A stretch of 35,753 bases of DNA from Dehalococcoidales bacterium. GTDB taxonomy: Bacteria; Chloroflexota; Dehalococcoidia; Dehalococcoidales; UBA3254. The notes beneath the pieces are model-generated. The model made no database searches and was not told the DNA's origin. It worked only from the letters and a program-made list of their open reading frames with translations. A program made the position numbers and the translations under genes. Where the stretch lies: the NCBI GenBank assembly GCA_016926695.1, contig JAFGOB010000148.1, forward strand, positions 1 through 35,753, read 5' to 3'. Within the stretch, counting starts at the first letter, position 1, and the number at the start of each line of letters is the position of its first letter. Of the stretch, positions 16,073-24,562 are shown one piece after another.

Positions 16073-16909
16073 TCAGCCTTGATGCGTTATTCCTGCTTCT
16101 TGAAGGAATTTCTCCATTTCCCTGTTAAAAACATCGGGATTTTCCAGGTTGGACATATGACCTGCTCCGGGAATTATCACCGATCCGGCATTCGGGATTA
16201 AATTCTTCATTTCTGCGGTATGAAGGAAGACGGCTTTTGATTCGAATTCACCGTTTATGATAAGTACTTTAACTTTCATTCCCGACAGGTGCTGCAGTTT
16301 AAAAGAATAGAGCGCCGAGAATATCTTGTTGAACTCCTTTGTTTCAAACCGGACCATCTCTGATTTTTCATATTCAAGCACGCTTTTATCCATTCCCGCC
16401 CATTTTTCACTCCGCGTTTTTCCGGCATACCAGAAGGCGAAACCAGCATATTTCTTTACTCCGAACAGTCTGACCATCAGGGTAAAAAGCCACTCGGGAG
16501 CCAGCAGGTATTTGGTAATCCTGTCGCTGAGTGTGAGTTCACTTGACGCGGCGGTATCGGACAGTACCAGGGCGCTGAGATTATGCGGATATTTGGCTGC
16601 GTAAGCCTGCGCTATCATTCCTCCCATGGAGAGACCGCAGATAACGGGGGCTTTTATTTCCAGCGCTTCAAGCAGGGCTGACAGGTCATCGGCGAACAGC
16701 TCCATTGAATACCTCTTTTTCAGAGAGCCGCCTGTTTGACCGTGTCCCCTCACATCATACGTGATGACCTTGAAGTTACGCGAGAAATAGTCAGCCTGAG
16801 GTTTCCACATACGCTGATTGACCCAGCCGCCGTGTATGAACACCATCGGGAAACCGTTGCCATATACTTCATAGAAGGTCCGGATATCACCGGTCTGTGT
16901 TGTTGGCAT
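16073..16909 (-). CDS. alpha/beta hydrolase
   Basis: A 278-residue alpha/beta-hydrolase-fold protein. FIHGGWVNQRMW (residues 24-35) gives the oxyanion-hole HGG, GLSMGG at 92-97 carries the nucleophile S94, and H251 in PGAGHMSNLENP completes the triad. The acidic member should lie in LIINGEFESKA, where the family normally has Asp; here E221 or E223 occupies that place. It resembles esterases, lactonases and ring-cleavage-product hydrolases (MhpC/3-oxoadipate lactonase-like) but the substrate cannot be inferred. Start ATG 16907-16909; only a weak ribosome-binding site is seen. The minus promoter at 16963-16992 precedes it. Confidence 0.88.
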   Translation of the reverse strand: MPTTQTGDIRTFYEVYGNGFPMVFIHGGWVNQRMWKPQADYFSRNFKVITYDVRGHGQTGGSLKKRYSMELFADDLSALLEALEIKAPVICGLSMGGMIAQAYAAKYPHNLSALVLSDTAASSELTLSDRITKYLLAPEWLFTLMVRLFGVKKYAGFAFWYAGKTRSEKWAGMDKSVLEYEKSEMVRFETKEFNKIFSALYSFKLQHLSGMKVKVLIINGEFESKAVFLHTAEMKNLIPNAGSVIIPGAGHMSNLENPDVFNREMEKFLQEAGITHQG

Positions 16910-16962
16910 TTAAATCAGGCTATTCTTATCAAATATATTGTGACCACAGTTTTATCCTTCAG

Positions 16963-16992
16963 ATTATATACCCATATCAGTTTCAATCTCAA
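16963..16992 (-). promoter_or_regulatory. promoter of the alpha/beta hydrolase
   Basis: Minus strand TTGAGA (plus 16987-16992), 18 nt, TATAAT (plus 16963-16968). It is divergent from the promoter at 17023. Confidence 0.6.
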
Positions 16993-17022
16993 AGTTGTCT
17001 GCTGAGACTAATCAGGAAGACC

Positions 17023-17051
17023 TTGACAATCAAACCTGTGTTCTCTATTCT
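17023..17051 (+). promoter_or_regulatory. promoter of the TPR lipoprotein
   Basis: TTGACA at 17023-17028, 17 nt, TATTCT at 17046-17051. Transcription near 17058 would exclude the longer frame from 16995 and supports the ATG at 17073. Confidence 0.7.
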
Positions 17052-17072
17052 TTTGACAAAGGGGGGCTAAAG

Positions 17073-17699
17073 ATGAAACAGGCTGTTGTGATTCTATCGA
17101 TTATGGTCCTGGTACTGTCATTTTTTGGCTGTAACAATACGGGAGCTAATCATCTTGGCAAAGGCGATGCTTGCACGGAAAAAGGTCAATGGGATGCGGC
17201 TATCGATGAATACACGCAGGCTATAGAAAGTGATCCCGATCTGGCTCTGGCCTATGCCAGCCGGGCTTCTGCCTACAATAATACGGGAGAGTATGATCTT
17301 GCGATTGCCGACTGCAATGAAGCCATTGAGATTGAACCCCAAATGGCATTGGCCTATAACAACCGGGCCTGGGCGTATGATGAAAAGGGCGAGTTCGATC
17401 TTGCTCTTGATGATTCCGACAAAGCAATAGAGCTTGATCCTGAAATGTCCTGGGCCTATTTCAACCGTGCATTAGCTTACAGCGGTAAAGATGAGTTTGA
17501 TCTCGCCATCAACGACTACAACAGGGCTATCGAGCTGGGACTCCAGGATGTGGATGTGGTCTACTTCGACCGTGGCAGCGCCTACGCGGCGCAGGGAAAG
17601 AATGCCGAGGCGTTAAATGACTTTGAAAGGTGCATCGAACTCTCGGATAACCAGGGACTAATTGAGAGGGCAAGAGAAATAATGAAGGGGCTTAAATAA
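17073..17699 (+). CDS. TPR-repeat lipoprotein
   Basis: A 208-residue exported protein. Residues 1-20 are a lipoprotein signal ending in the lipobox SFFGC (C20). At least four tetratricopeptide repeats follow, each with the pattern ALAYxxRAxAYxxxGExDLAIxDxxxAIExxP; the last (YFDRGSAYAAQGKNAEALND) is slightly diverged. TPR arrays mediate protein-protein contacts, here at the outer face of the membrane. The start at 17073 is preceded by AAAGGGGGGC and agrees with the promoter at 17023-17051. It ends in front of a perfect palindrome shared with the convergent chemoreceptor gene. Partner unknown. Confidence 0.85.
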   Translation: MKQAVVILSIMVLVLSFFGCNNTGANHLGKGDACTEKGQWDAAIDEYTQAIESDPDLALAYASRASAYNNTGEYDLAIADCNEAIEIEPQMALAYNNRAWAYDEKGEFDLALDDSDKAIELDPEMSWAYFNRALAYSGKDEFDLAINDYNRAIELGLQDVDVVYFDRGSAYAAQGKNAEALNDFERCIELSDNQGLIERAREIMKGLK

Positions 17700-17763
17700 A
17701 AATATATATGCCGGTTACGGAGTTAACCTGTACTGGTGATGATCTAAAGACCTGTATGTTGAA

Positions 17764-17795
17764 GCCCGGGACGGATACCGGTATCCGTCCCGGGC
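17764..17795. terminator. perfect 32-bp palindrome, bidirectional terminator
   Basis: GCCCGGGACGGATACC followed by its exact complement GGTATCCGTCCCGGGC, between the convergent TPR (stop 17699) and chemoreceptor (stop 17820) genes. T-rich sequence (ATTGTTACTATTT) follows on the plus side; the minus side has only a short TTC run. The very stable stem should stop polymerase from both directions. Confidence 0.75.
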
Positions 17796-17819
17796 ATTGT
17801 TACTATTTCTGTTCCTCTA

Positions 17820-19697
17820 TTACGGGTTATTTACGGAGCGAACAGTTTCTTCAACCTTGAACCTGGCCACGCTCTGCTCGAGCGTTACAGCCATGTCCCT
17901 GAGAGTCTGTGATGAGGCCACGATCTCTTCAACCTGGGCGCTCATCTCCTGGGCGGAAGCTGAGACCTGTTCAGTTGCCGCGCTGTTCTCTTCCGCTATT
18001 CCTGCTACTGTTTCAATAGACCGGGAAACCTGACTTGCTGAACCGGTCATTTCCTTTGCAGCAGAAGTATTGGCTTCGGTGATATCGCCTACGCTATCGA
18101 TAATTTTGACCAGATCATTCGCGGAGGTATTGACCTGCTGGGCTTTATCTGAAATTTTGTTGATCTGGATATTTACCTGGTTGGATATTTTCAGAATCTG
18201 TTCCAGCGATTGTCCCGCTTCCACTGCTAGATTGAAACCTTCGGCAACTGCGGTATTACCTTCATTCATAACCTGGGTGGCTTCTTCTACGCCTTTTTGA
18301 ACATTGCTGATCAAATCGGCTATCTCTTTTGTGGCTGTAGCCGTTCTTTCAGCCAGTTTTCTGACTTCATCAGAAACCACTGCAAAACCTCTTCCCTGTT
18401 CTCCAGCCCGGGCTGCTTCAATGGCTGCGTTTAAAGCCAGCAAGTTGGTCTGGGCTGCTATATCGTCAATGACAGCCACTATTTTTCCGATTTCAGCGGA
18501 GCGTGCTCCCAGTTCTTCTATTTTTTGGGATACTTCGCCTGTTGAGGCTTTAATTTTTTCCATCCCACTGAGTGTATGGCGTGCATTACCAGCTCCTGTT
18601 TCGGCTGATTCGGCCGCCTGTTTGGCTCCCGTTGCAGCCTCATCCGCGCTATTGGCCATTTCTGTGAGAGTATTGGCTACCTGAGTTATAGATGCGACAG
18701 CTTTTTGTACTCCTTCGGATTGCCGGGTCGATCCCTGGGCTAACTGGTTTATTGCATCCGATAGACTCCCTATAGACCTGGAAGTTTCCTGAGCGTTGTT
18801 AGATTGTTCCTGGGCGCCTTTGGCCATCTGCTGACTGCTGACAGCCACCTGCTGAGTAGCTTCACTGGACTGTCTGGCGGCAGTGGAAAGCTGATCGCTG
18901 GCTGTGCTTAATTGAGTGGCATTTTCCTTCAATTGGCTGACCAGACTATTGAGTTGTTTTTGCATTGCATTGTATGAACCTGCCATATCTCCCAGTTCGT
19001 CTCTGGACTTGATTTTAATACTATGTGTCAGATCTCCTTCCGCAATAGTCTTCAGGGCTTGATTGAGTTTCTTGACGTTCGAGGAAATATTATTTGATAT
19101 CCACAATCCCAGGAAAACAGCAATGATTACCGCCAGTGCCGCAATTCCAATCGTAATAAGAATAGCTCTGTTTTTGGCCTCGGTAACGGCAGCGTCTGCT
19201 GCCAGTACGTTGGCATGAGAAGTATCGTTTGCATAACCTATATCTTTAGTGAGTTGATTATTCACTACTGCCAGGTCGCCGAGTAAAGCATTACCTGCTT
19301 CGATTCCCTGTTCCCTGTAGACAACCATCAATTTTTCGATGACCTCTTCAACCGCCTGTTTTTCTGCGACTATTTGCTCATATAAAGCTCTCCGTTCCGT
19401 GCTTATCAGAGGGTCCAGAGCCATAACACATTCCTGAGTCAGGTTGGCCTGTGTTTCCCGCAGCTCGATCCAACTGTCTTTTAAAGTCAGGCCATAGGCC
19501 AGCATATAGGATATCTGGCGGTTAATAGCCGCCCTCATCTGGGCCCACTGGAAGTCCTCCTGGGTCTGGGTAAACACAGTCTTTTCGTCCCTGGCCGCGT
19601 TTTCCAAACTTATATAAGACACACCGAAAATCCCTATCAACAGTAACACCGTAACCATAAAACCGCTTAATAACTTGGCCTTGATTGATAACCGCAT
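17820..19697 (-). CDS. methyl-accepting chemotaxis protein
   Basis: A 625-residue chemoreceptor. Residues about 7-30 are the first membrane helix ([20 protein letters not shown]), followed by a four-helix-bundle-like sensor of about 150 residues, a second helix ([20 protein letters not shown]), a HAMP domain ([19 protein letters not shown]) and a long coiled-coil signalling domain with the hairpin tip [20 protein letters not shown] and [20 protein letters not shown], the CheA/CheW contact. There is no C-terminal CheR-docking pentapeptide. It would sense a small ligand outside and steer flagellar or pilus movement. ATG with AGGAAGGA; promoter at 19742-19770. No other chemotaxis genes are in the window. 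Confidence 0.95.
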   Translation of the reverse strand: MRLSIKAKLLSGFMVTVLLLIGIFGVSYISLENAARDEKTVFTQTQEDFQWAQMRAAINRQISYMLAYGLTLKDSWIELRETQANLTQECVMALDPLISTERRALYEQIVAEKQAVEEVIEKLMVVYREQGIEAGNALLGDLAVVNNQLTKDIGYANDTSHANVLAADAAVTEAKNRAILITIGIAALAVIIAVFLGLWISNNISSNVKKLNQALKTIAEGDLTHSIKIKSRDELGDMAGSYNAMQKQLNSLVSQLKENATQLSTASDQLSTAARQSSEATQQVAVSSQQMAKGAQEQSNNAQETSRSIGSLSDAINQLAQGSTRQSEGVQKAVASITQVANTLTEMANSADEAATGAKQAAESAETGAGNARHTLSGMEKIKASTGEVSQKIEELGARSAEIGKIVAVIDDIAAQTNLLALNAAIEAARAGEQGRGFAVVSDEVRKLAERTATATKEIADLISNVQKGVEEATQVMNEGNTAVAEGFNLAVEAGQSLEQILKISNQVNIQINKISDKAQQVNTSANDLVKIIDSVGDITEANTSAAKEMTGSASQVSRSIETVAGIAEENSAATEQVSASAQEMSAQVEEIVASSQTLRDMAVTLEQSVARFKVEETVRSVNNP

Positions 19698-19741
19698 TCC
19701 TTCCTCCCTACTTCATATACTTAGTATCCCAACTAACAATA

Positions 19742-19770
19742 ATAATATGTCTGCATTTGGAGCATTACAA
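19742..19770 (-). promoter_or_regulatory. promoter of the chemoreceptor gene
   Basis: Minus strand TTGTAA (plus 19765-19770), 17 nt, TATTAT (plus 19742-19747), about 45 nt upstream of the ATG. Confidence 0.6.
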
Positions 19771-19864
19771 AGATTCCAGATTTTATTTCCATCGGGACTT
19801 TCTGCCATTTTGTATGGGTTTTTAAACCAATGCCGGACAATGGAATTTTTGCTCTACGTCCTTC

Positions 19865-19893
19865 TTGACAATTTTTTTTCCGGTGTATATACT
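19865..19893 (+). promoter_or_regulatory. promoter of the GntR-ABC operon
   Basis: Consensus TTGACA (19865-19870), 17-nt spacer, TATACT (19888-19893). A 170-nt leader separates it from the first gene and contains a 15-codon ATG frame (19943-19990) of doubtful meaning. Confidence 0.8.
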
Positions 19894-19901
19894 TATGTAG
19901 T

Positions 19902-19931
19902 ATGTTAATTAACCAAATAACTAATTAACAT
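19902..19931. promoter_or_regulatory. operator of the GntR-ABC operon
   Basis: ATGTTAATTA (19902-19911), 10 nt, TAATTAACAT (19922-19931), a perfect inverted repeat starting at the predicted transcription start. YtrA-type GntR proteins usually repress their own operon, so this is the likely target. Confidence 0.7.
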
Positions 19932-20070
19932 GAGGAATGCTTATGCTGATTCGCAACCGAAATATCAGATGTCCAAGCTATTCTGGATGAAGACTCCAGT
20001 AATATTCCTGGTATCCTGATCGCTTAAGCGAATTATAGGCAGCATATTATTAACTTCAAGGTGAGATTAT

Positions 20071-20442
20071 ATGCAATTGAACCTGGAGTATAACGAAAAA
20101 CCCATCTTCCTTCAGTTTGCCGAAGAACTGGAAGAAAACATATTGAAAGGCATTTTCGAGGAGGAATCCCAGATTCCTTCCACTACGGAAGTGTCGATCA
20201 ATTTAAGGATAAATCCAGCTACTGCCAACCGGGGGGTTAACCTGCTGGTGGATGAAGGGATTATCTATAAAAAGCGCGGTATCGGCATGTTTGTAGCCGC
20301 GGGAGCCAGGAAAAAAATCATCAAAAAAAGAAGAAACGCTTTCTATGAAAGTTACATACTGCCGCTGATCAGGGAATCAAAGAATTTGGAACTGAGAAAG
20401 AGTGAAATTCTTGCCATGATCGAGAGAGGATATGGACAATGA
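20071..20442 (+). CDS. GntR family regulator, YtrA subfamily
   Basis: A 123-residue repressor. The winged helix-turn-helix covers residues about 10-75: PIFLQFAEELEENILKGIF, the conserved EESQIPSTTEVSINLRINPA and TANRGVNLLVDEGIIYKKRG (where most family members have PSxRxLA and TVxRAyxxLExxGxI). The short C-terminus of about 45 residues without an effector domain is diagnostic of YtrA members, which are nearly always encoded first in an ABC-transporter operon responding to cell-envelope stress. ATG behind AAGGTGAG. The stop overlaps the ATPase start by 4 nt. Confidence 0.9.
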   Translation: MQLNLEYNEKPIFLQFAEELEENILKGIFEEESQIPSTTEVSINLRINPATANRGVNLLVDEGIIYKKRGIGMFVAAGARKKIIKKRRNAFYESYILPLIRESKNLELRKSEILAMIERGYGQ

Positions 20443-21302
20443 GCATGATTGAGATCAAAAACGTCAGTAAACAATTCGGAAAGACCGAGGCCCTCAAGGG
20501 CGTCACCCTGACATTCGAACCGGAAAAAATATACGGCCTGTTAGGGAGAAACGGGGCCGGCAAGACTACCTTACTCAATATTATTACCAACAAGATATTC
20601 GCCAGCGCTGGTGAAGTCATGGTAGACGGAGAAACGGCTGTGGAGAACGACCGTGCGCAGGCCAAGATATTTTACATGACTGAAAAAAATGTGCATCCCT
20701 GGGGGATGACGGTCCGGGAAGGCTTCAGATGGGCTCATGAGCTGAATCCCGCTTTTAACGAGAAATATGCATATGCGCTGGCCCGGAAATTCGACCTGGA
20801 TACCGGAAAGAAAATAAAAAGCCTGTCCAGCGGCTACAACTCGGTTTTCAGGCTGGTGCTTACTCTGGCATACTGTTCGCCGGTGCTTATTTTAGACGAG
20901 CCAGTGCTGGGACTGGATGCTGCTCACAGGGATCTTTTCTACCGTGAGCTTATAGCCTACTACAGCGAGCATCCGCGCACAATAGTCATCGCCACTCACC
21001 TGATTGACGAAGTGGCGGAGGTTCTGGAACAGGTGATTATTCTTAAAAACGGACAAATAATCCTGGATGAACCCGTGGAGTCCGTATTGCAGTTGGCCTA
21101 CTCGGTTTCCGGGGAAGAAGCCAGTGTTGACTCATTTACGCGCGGTAAAAAAGTAATCCGCGAGGAATCCATCGGAAGATTCAAAACGGCTACCATTTTC
21201 CAGAAACGTGACAGCGGCGACAGGTCCCGGTTGCAGGAACTGGGGCTTGAAGCAACGTCAGCCAGATTGCAGGAAGTGTTCATCAGCCTGACCAGTTCAT
21301 AA
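20439..21302 (+). CDS. ABC transporter ATP-binding protein
   Basis: A 287-residue nucleotide-binding subunit. Walker A GRNGAGKTT at residues 36-44, Walker B VLILDEP at 149-155 with catalytic E154, and switch H187 in IVIATHL. The ABC signature is non-standard: LSSGYNS (129-135) in place of LSGGQ, a form seen in exporter ATPases of the YtrB/CcmA-like group that pair with YtrA regulators. A C-terminal extension of about 70 residues follows the core domain. It is translationally coupled to the regulator and followed after 15 nt by the membrane subunit, together forming an exporter of unknown substrate. Confidence 0.93.
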   Translation: MSMIEIKNVSKQFGKTEALKGVTLTFEPEKIYGLLGRNGAGKTTLLNIITNKIFASAGEVMVDGETAVENDRAQAKIFYMTEKNVHPWGMTVREGFRWAHELNPAFNEKYAYALARKFDLDTGKKIKSLSSGYNSVFRLVLTLAYCSPVLILDEPVLGLDAAHRDLFYRELIAYYSEHPRTIVIATHLIDEVAEVLEQVIILKNGQIILDEPVESVLQLAYSVSGEEASVDSFTRGKKVIREESIGRFKTATIFQKRDSGDRSRLQELGLEATSARLQEVFISLTSS

Positions 21303-21317
21303 AAAGGGGAATAGTCC

Positions 21318-22028
21318 ATGAGAAGTATTATGAAAATCAATAAATTGCACTTTGTAGCTTTGTTTAGCTGGCAGATTATCACTTGCTTTGCAGTTTTATT
21401 ACTGAATGTCCTGATCTCTGCGGCGGTTATCAGGCTGACGGATTACGAAGGGCCGGCAGGGACCGGAGACGGCATTGCTATGATCTGGATACTCGTGGTT
21501 GGCCTGATATTTTTCGCTCCGAGCTTCAAGTATATGCTGTTTCAGGGTATTTCCCGAAAAAGGTTCTTTTTGGCCGGGAGCCTGAGCATGGTAACCCTGG
21601 CAGCCGTTATCACGGTACTGGTGCTGGTAATTTACAGCATCAATCTGCAGGTGGCAAATGTATGGATGGTCTATAAAGTCATATATGGAAACCATGTTAG
21701 TATCGGCCTGGTATTATGGGAGTTCGCTGCTTTCCTCTTCTTGGGTATGCTGGGATGGTTTATCAGCCTGGTATATTACGTAAGCAACCGGATTGCCAGG
21801 TATATTGTCTCTATTTCTCCCATCGTCCTGATAATCTTGCTGGTATTTTTCAATGCTCTGGCCGATGGAGCCATCAGCCGCACCGTACTGGATTTTTTAA
21901 TAACTGTCATGGGGTTGTCTTCTTCCGATCCTAATCCCTATACCGGCACTGTCAGTATGCTGGCGGCGGCGGTTATCATCAGCGGAGCTGTTTTCCTGCT
22001 CCTGCGCCGGGCCCAGGTCAATGATTGA
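21318..22028 (+). CDS. ABC transporter membrane subunit
   Basis: A 236-residue membrane protein with about six hydrophobic segments (for example HFVALFSWQIITCFAVLLLN; IWILVVGLIFFAPSF; VTLAAVITVLVLVIYSI; LGMLGWFISLVYYV; IVSISPIVLIILLVFF; ISGAVFLLLRRAQ). There is no nucleotide-binding motif. The sequence itself is poorly conserved, and the assignment rests on topology and its place as third gene of a YtrA-type operon. ATG 21318 follows AAAAAGGGG. Its last 11 bp overlap the end of the opposite-strand DUF169 gene. Confidence 0.75.
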   Translation: MRSIMKINKLHFVALFSWQIITCFAVLLLNVLISAAVIRLTDYEGPAGTGDGIAMIWILVVGLIFFAPSFKYMLFQGISRKRFFLAGSLSMVTLAAVITVLVLVIYSINLQVANVWMVYKVIYGNHVSIGLVLWEFAAFLFLGMLGWFISLVYYVSNRIARYIVSISPIVLIILLVFFNALADGAISRTVLDFLITVMGLSSSDPNPYTGTVSMLAAAVIISGAVFLLLRRAQVND

Positions 22029-22785
22029 TCATATCTCTTTTTAACTCGTCCATTACTTCCTTTTCATGTTTGATGAATTTTTCCCTGCCCTGGGAAAAAG
22101 CTTCCGGTACCCAGGTCATGACGTTAAGGCTATATGTTACGGCTGGTATCCAGTGATAGGGAATGGATATCAGTACAAGCCCTTCGGGGAATACCTCTTT
22201 TGCCCTCATGCCGAAGGTCATTCCCGTTACCACGTAGTTGACTTTGCCGGTCTGAAATGGATACACATAGAGAGAGGCACAGGCGAAGACACAGGATACC
22301 ACGCTTCGATACAGCTCGCCGGTGGTATAAGCCATGGCCCTCATGACGATTTCAGCCTGTCTGGCGGTGCCCACGATGACTAAAAGGTCCGGCTCGAAAG
22401 TCAACCGGTCAACCTGCGCGTAGGCTACGTAGTTTATTGTGCCCATAGCCGGCCTGGTGAAGTTCTCATATACGCTGTAAATCAGGTTGCTGTTGGCCCG
22501 GTCGTCCTGGAAAATCCTGCCCCCGCCGCCTATCTGTCCGGCAGTGGCGGCCGCGCTGGTTTCCTGCATGCCGAGGGCATTTTTCCCGGCGCAGTCTTCG
22601 TTCTCTTTCGAAAAGTAAAACGGCTCGTTCCTCTGCTGGGCTTCCTTGATCATTTCACAGAAAGCCAGGCTCTTATCAAGCTGCTTGATTCCCTCCGGCC
22701 TGTTGAACAGGTACTTCATGCCGATAGCCGGCTTTTCCAGATCTAGTTTTTTATAGATGGACATATCGGTCTGGAGCGGTATCAT
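22018..22785 (-). CDS. DUF169 family protein
   Basis: A 255-residue cytoplasmic protein matching the DUF169 (COG2043) family of anaerobic bacteria and archaea: KPAIGMKYLFNRPEGI near the start, the central Cys-rich region CAGKNALGM, and the highly typical LTFEPDLLVIVGTARQAEIV, MAYTTGEL and VSCVFACASLYVYPF segments. Biochemical function is not established; family genes often sit beside corrinoid, methyltransferase or anaerobic aromatic genes, and here a methyltransferase-like gene lies divergently at 23071. ATG with AAAGGAGGTTGAT is an excellent start. It ends overlapping the ABC permease gene by 11 bp with no terminator between. Confidence 0.85.
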   Translation of the reverse strand: MIPLQTDMSIYKKLDLEKPAIGMKYLFNRPEGIKQLDKSLAFCEMIKEAQQRNEPFYFSKENEDCAGKNALGMQETSAAATAGQIGGGGRIFQDDRANSNLIYSVYENFTRPAMGTINYVAYAQVDRLTFEPDLLVIVGTARQAEIVMRAMAYTTGELYRSVVSCVFACASLYVYPFQTGKVNYVVTGMTFGMRAKEVFPEGLVLISIPYHWIPAVTYSLNVMTWVPEAFSQGREKFIKHEKEVMDELKRDMINH

Positions 22786-22824
22786 ATCAACCTCCTTTAA
22801 ATAACATAATACAGCGGTATTCTG

Positions 22825-22991
22825 TACTTAACGATGTTATATTATACCGAAAAATGAAATCAAGGTCGTAAAATATTCGACTTAAAACGGCCAATTTTTA
22901 TGACGTTAAGTATAGCAGCAACAGGGGAAGTATGTAAAGAAGGCTTTCATAACCGTGTGCGGTTCTATCTATCTTGAGTAGATGCTATAAT
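22825..22991. promoter_or_regulatory. divergent regulatory region between DUF169 and the URO-D-like gene
   Basis: TACTTAACG (22825-22833) and CGTTAAGTA (22904-22912) are a perfect inverted pair 70 bp apart, bracketing the DUF169 promoter area. TATAAT at 22986-22991 is a consensus -10 for the plus-strand gene at 23071, with only a weak -35 (TTCTAT) 17 nt upstream. Confidence 0.45.
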
Positions 22992-23070
22992 AGCGATAAT
23001 AGTAAACAAGATTCCGCCTTTGAGCCTTTTATGGAAACAGCCTGCGGATGTTAACAGGAGGAGTTAATTC

Positions 23071-24426
23071 ATGATGCATGAACCGCCGTCCCTGCCTGAA
23101 AACTGGGATCAATTAACCAGGGAAGAAAAACGGCATTACAGAATGGACCGTTTTCTTAACCCCCCAGGGGTTGAATTCATCAGCCCGGAAGCCCGGGAAG
23201 CCTATCGAATAAGGGCCCGGAGAATCGTGGATGTCTATAACATACAGGAGCCGGATAGGGTCCCTCTTAACCTGCCGGTGGGCAACCTGCCTTTAACTCT
23301 ATACGGCATCAATATGCACACCGCCATGTATGAGGCGGAGAAAGCAGTCGAAGCCTGCAATCAGTTTAACCGTAAGTATTCCGCGGAGCTGGAATATTTT
23401 GCCAGTCCGATGACTATTTCCGTCAGGACAATGGATATTCTGGATTTCAAACTTCTGGCCTGGCCCGGCCACGGGCTATCGACGGATGCCCCCGGTTACC
23501 AGTTCCTGGAAGGTGAATACATGAAAGCGGATGAATATTCAGCCCTGGTCCGGGACCCCTCCGATTTCTGGATGAGGACTTTTCTGCCCCGCGTCTTCAG
23601 CGCTTTTGAACCGTTACGCATCTTACCGCCCCTGACAGACCTGCTGGAGATAGCCCCCAGCCAGCTTGCGGTCTTGAAGGACCCCCGTATCAGGAATACC
23701 CTGCGCAAACTGCTTGAGGTAGGGGAGGAGGCGGAGAAACGGGACAACATACTGGCGCCTTACATAGGGATGGGAGCAGCCAGCGGGTTTCCCAACTCAA
23801 TGGCTGCGATCAACAAGGCCCCCTTTGATATCCTGGGTGATTCACTGAGAGGGACACAGGGGATCATGAAAGACCTCTACCGCCGGCCGGACCGGATCCT
23901 GGAAGCGCTTGAAGTGATCTGCGAGGTTACGACCACTTCCATTTTATCCCAAGCCCGCGCTTCACAGGGACTGGTAGTCATGCTGCCTTTACATAAAGGG
24001 GCTGACGGCTGGATGTCACAGAAGCAGTTCGATACGTTCTATTTTCCCTCGCTTAAAAAAATGATGGATGCCCTGATTGCGGACGGATTGATCGTCACTT
24101 TGTTTGCCGAGGGGAGCTTTAACACCCGTCTGGAATCAATAAACGTCTTTCCCAGGGGGACCGTCTGCTGGTATTTCGATCAGACGGATATGGTCAAGGC
24201 CAAAGAAGTCCTGGGGGATAGGTGCTGTATTCAGGGAAACGTACCCGCCTCCCTGATAACCACCGGTTCGCCGGGCGATGTCAAAGAATGCTGCCGTAAA
24301 TTGATTAAAGATTGCGGTAAAGGCGGCGGATATATCATGGCGGCCGGCTGTGTGGCCGAGAATCCCAGGCTGGAGAACCTGCGGGCCATGCTGGAAGCAG
24401 TCAGGGAATACGGCGTTTATCGGTAG
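23071..24426 (+). CDS. uroporphyrinogen decarboxylase (URO-D) family protein, methyltransferase-like
   Basis: A 451-residue member of the URO-D/MtaA superfamily, most anaerobe members of which move methyl groups between corrinoid proteins and coenzymes rather than decarboxylate porphyrins. The N-terminal RIVDVYNIQEPDRVPLNLPV and C-terminal GKGGGYIMAAGCVAENPRLE, NLRAMLEAVREYG match the family. In corrinoid methyltransferases zinc is held by His-x-Cys and a later Cys; here the first site reads TLFAEGSF (F345 and E347 in place of His and Cys) while C427 (AAGCV) is kept, so the metal site is altered. ATG with AGGAGGAG. It is followed after 136 nt by a nucleoside hydrolase. No corrinoid protein or MtaB-like gene is nearby. 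Confidence 0.85.
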   Translation: MMHEPPSLPENWDQLTREEKRHYRMDRFLNPPGVEFISPEAREAYRIRARRIVDVYNIQEPDRVPLNLPVGNLPLTLYGINMHTAMYEAEKAVEACNQFNRKYSAELEYFASPMTISVRTMDILDFKLLAWPGHGLSTDAPGYQFLEGEYMKADEYSALVRDPSDFWMRTFLPRVFSAFEPLRILPPLTDLLEIAPSQLAVLKDPRIRNTLRKLLEVGEEAEKRDNILAPYIGMGAASGFPNSMAAINKAPFDILGDSLRGTQGIMKDLYRRPDRILEALEVICEVTTTSILSQARASQGLVVMLPLHKGADGWMSQKQFDTFYFPSLKKMMDALIADGLIVTLFAEGSFNTRLESINVFPRGTVCWYFDQTDMVKAKEVLGDRCCIQGNVPASLITTGSPGDVKECCRKLIKDCGKGGGYIMAAGCVAENPRLENLRAMLEAVREYGVYR

Positions 24427-24562
24427 TGAATGCAGCAACAATAAAAGATTCAGTATCAGGGCGGACTGTTATCGATAGTGTTTGTTCATTATAGTAGAAT
24501 AATGCGGTGAGATAGGAATATGCCTTTGATTATCAGCCACAAAGTGAGGAGGGTAATCCGCT

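Noticed and set aside
22825..22912. CRISPR-like or tandem repeat in the A/T-rich gap
   Set aside because: Only two inverted 9-mers are present; there is no regular repeat-spacer pattern.
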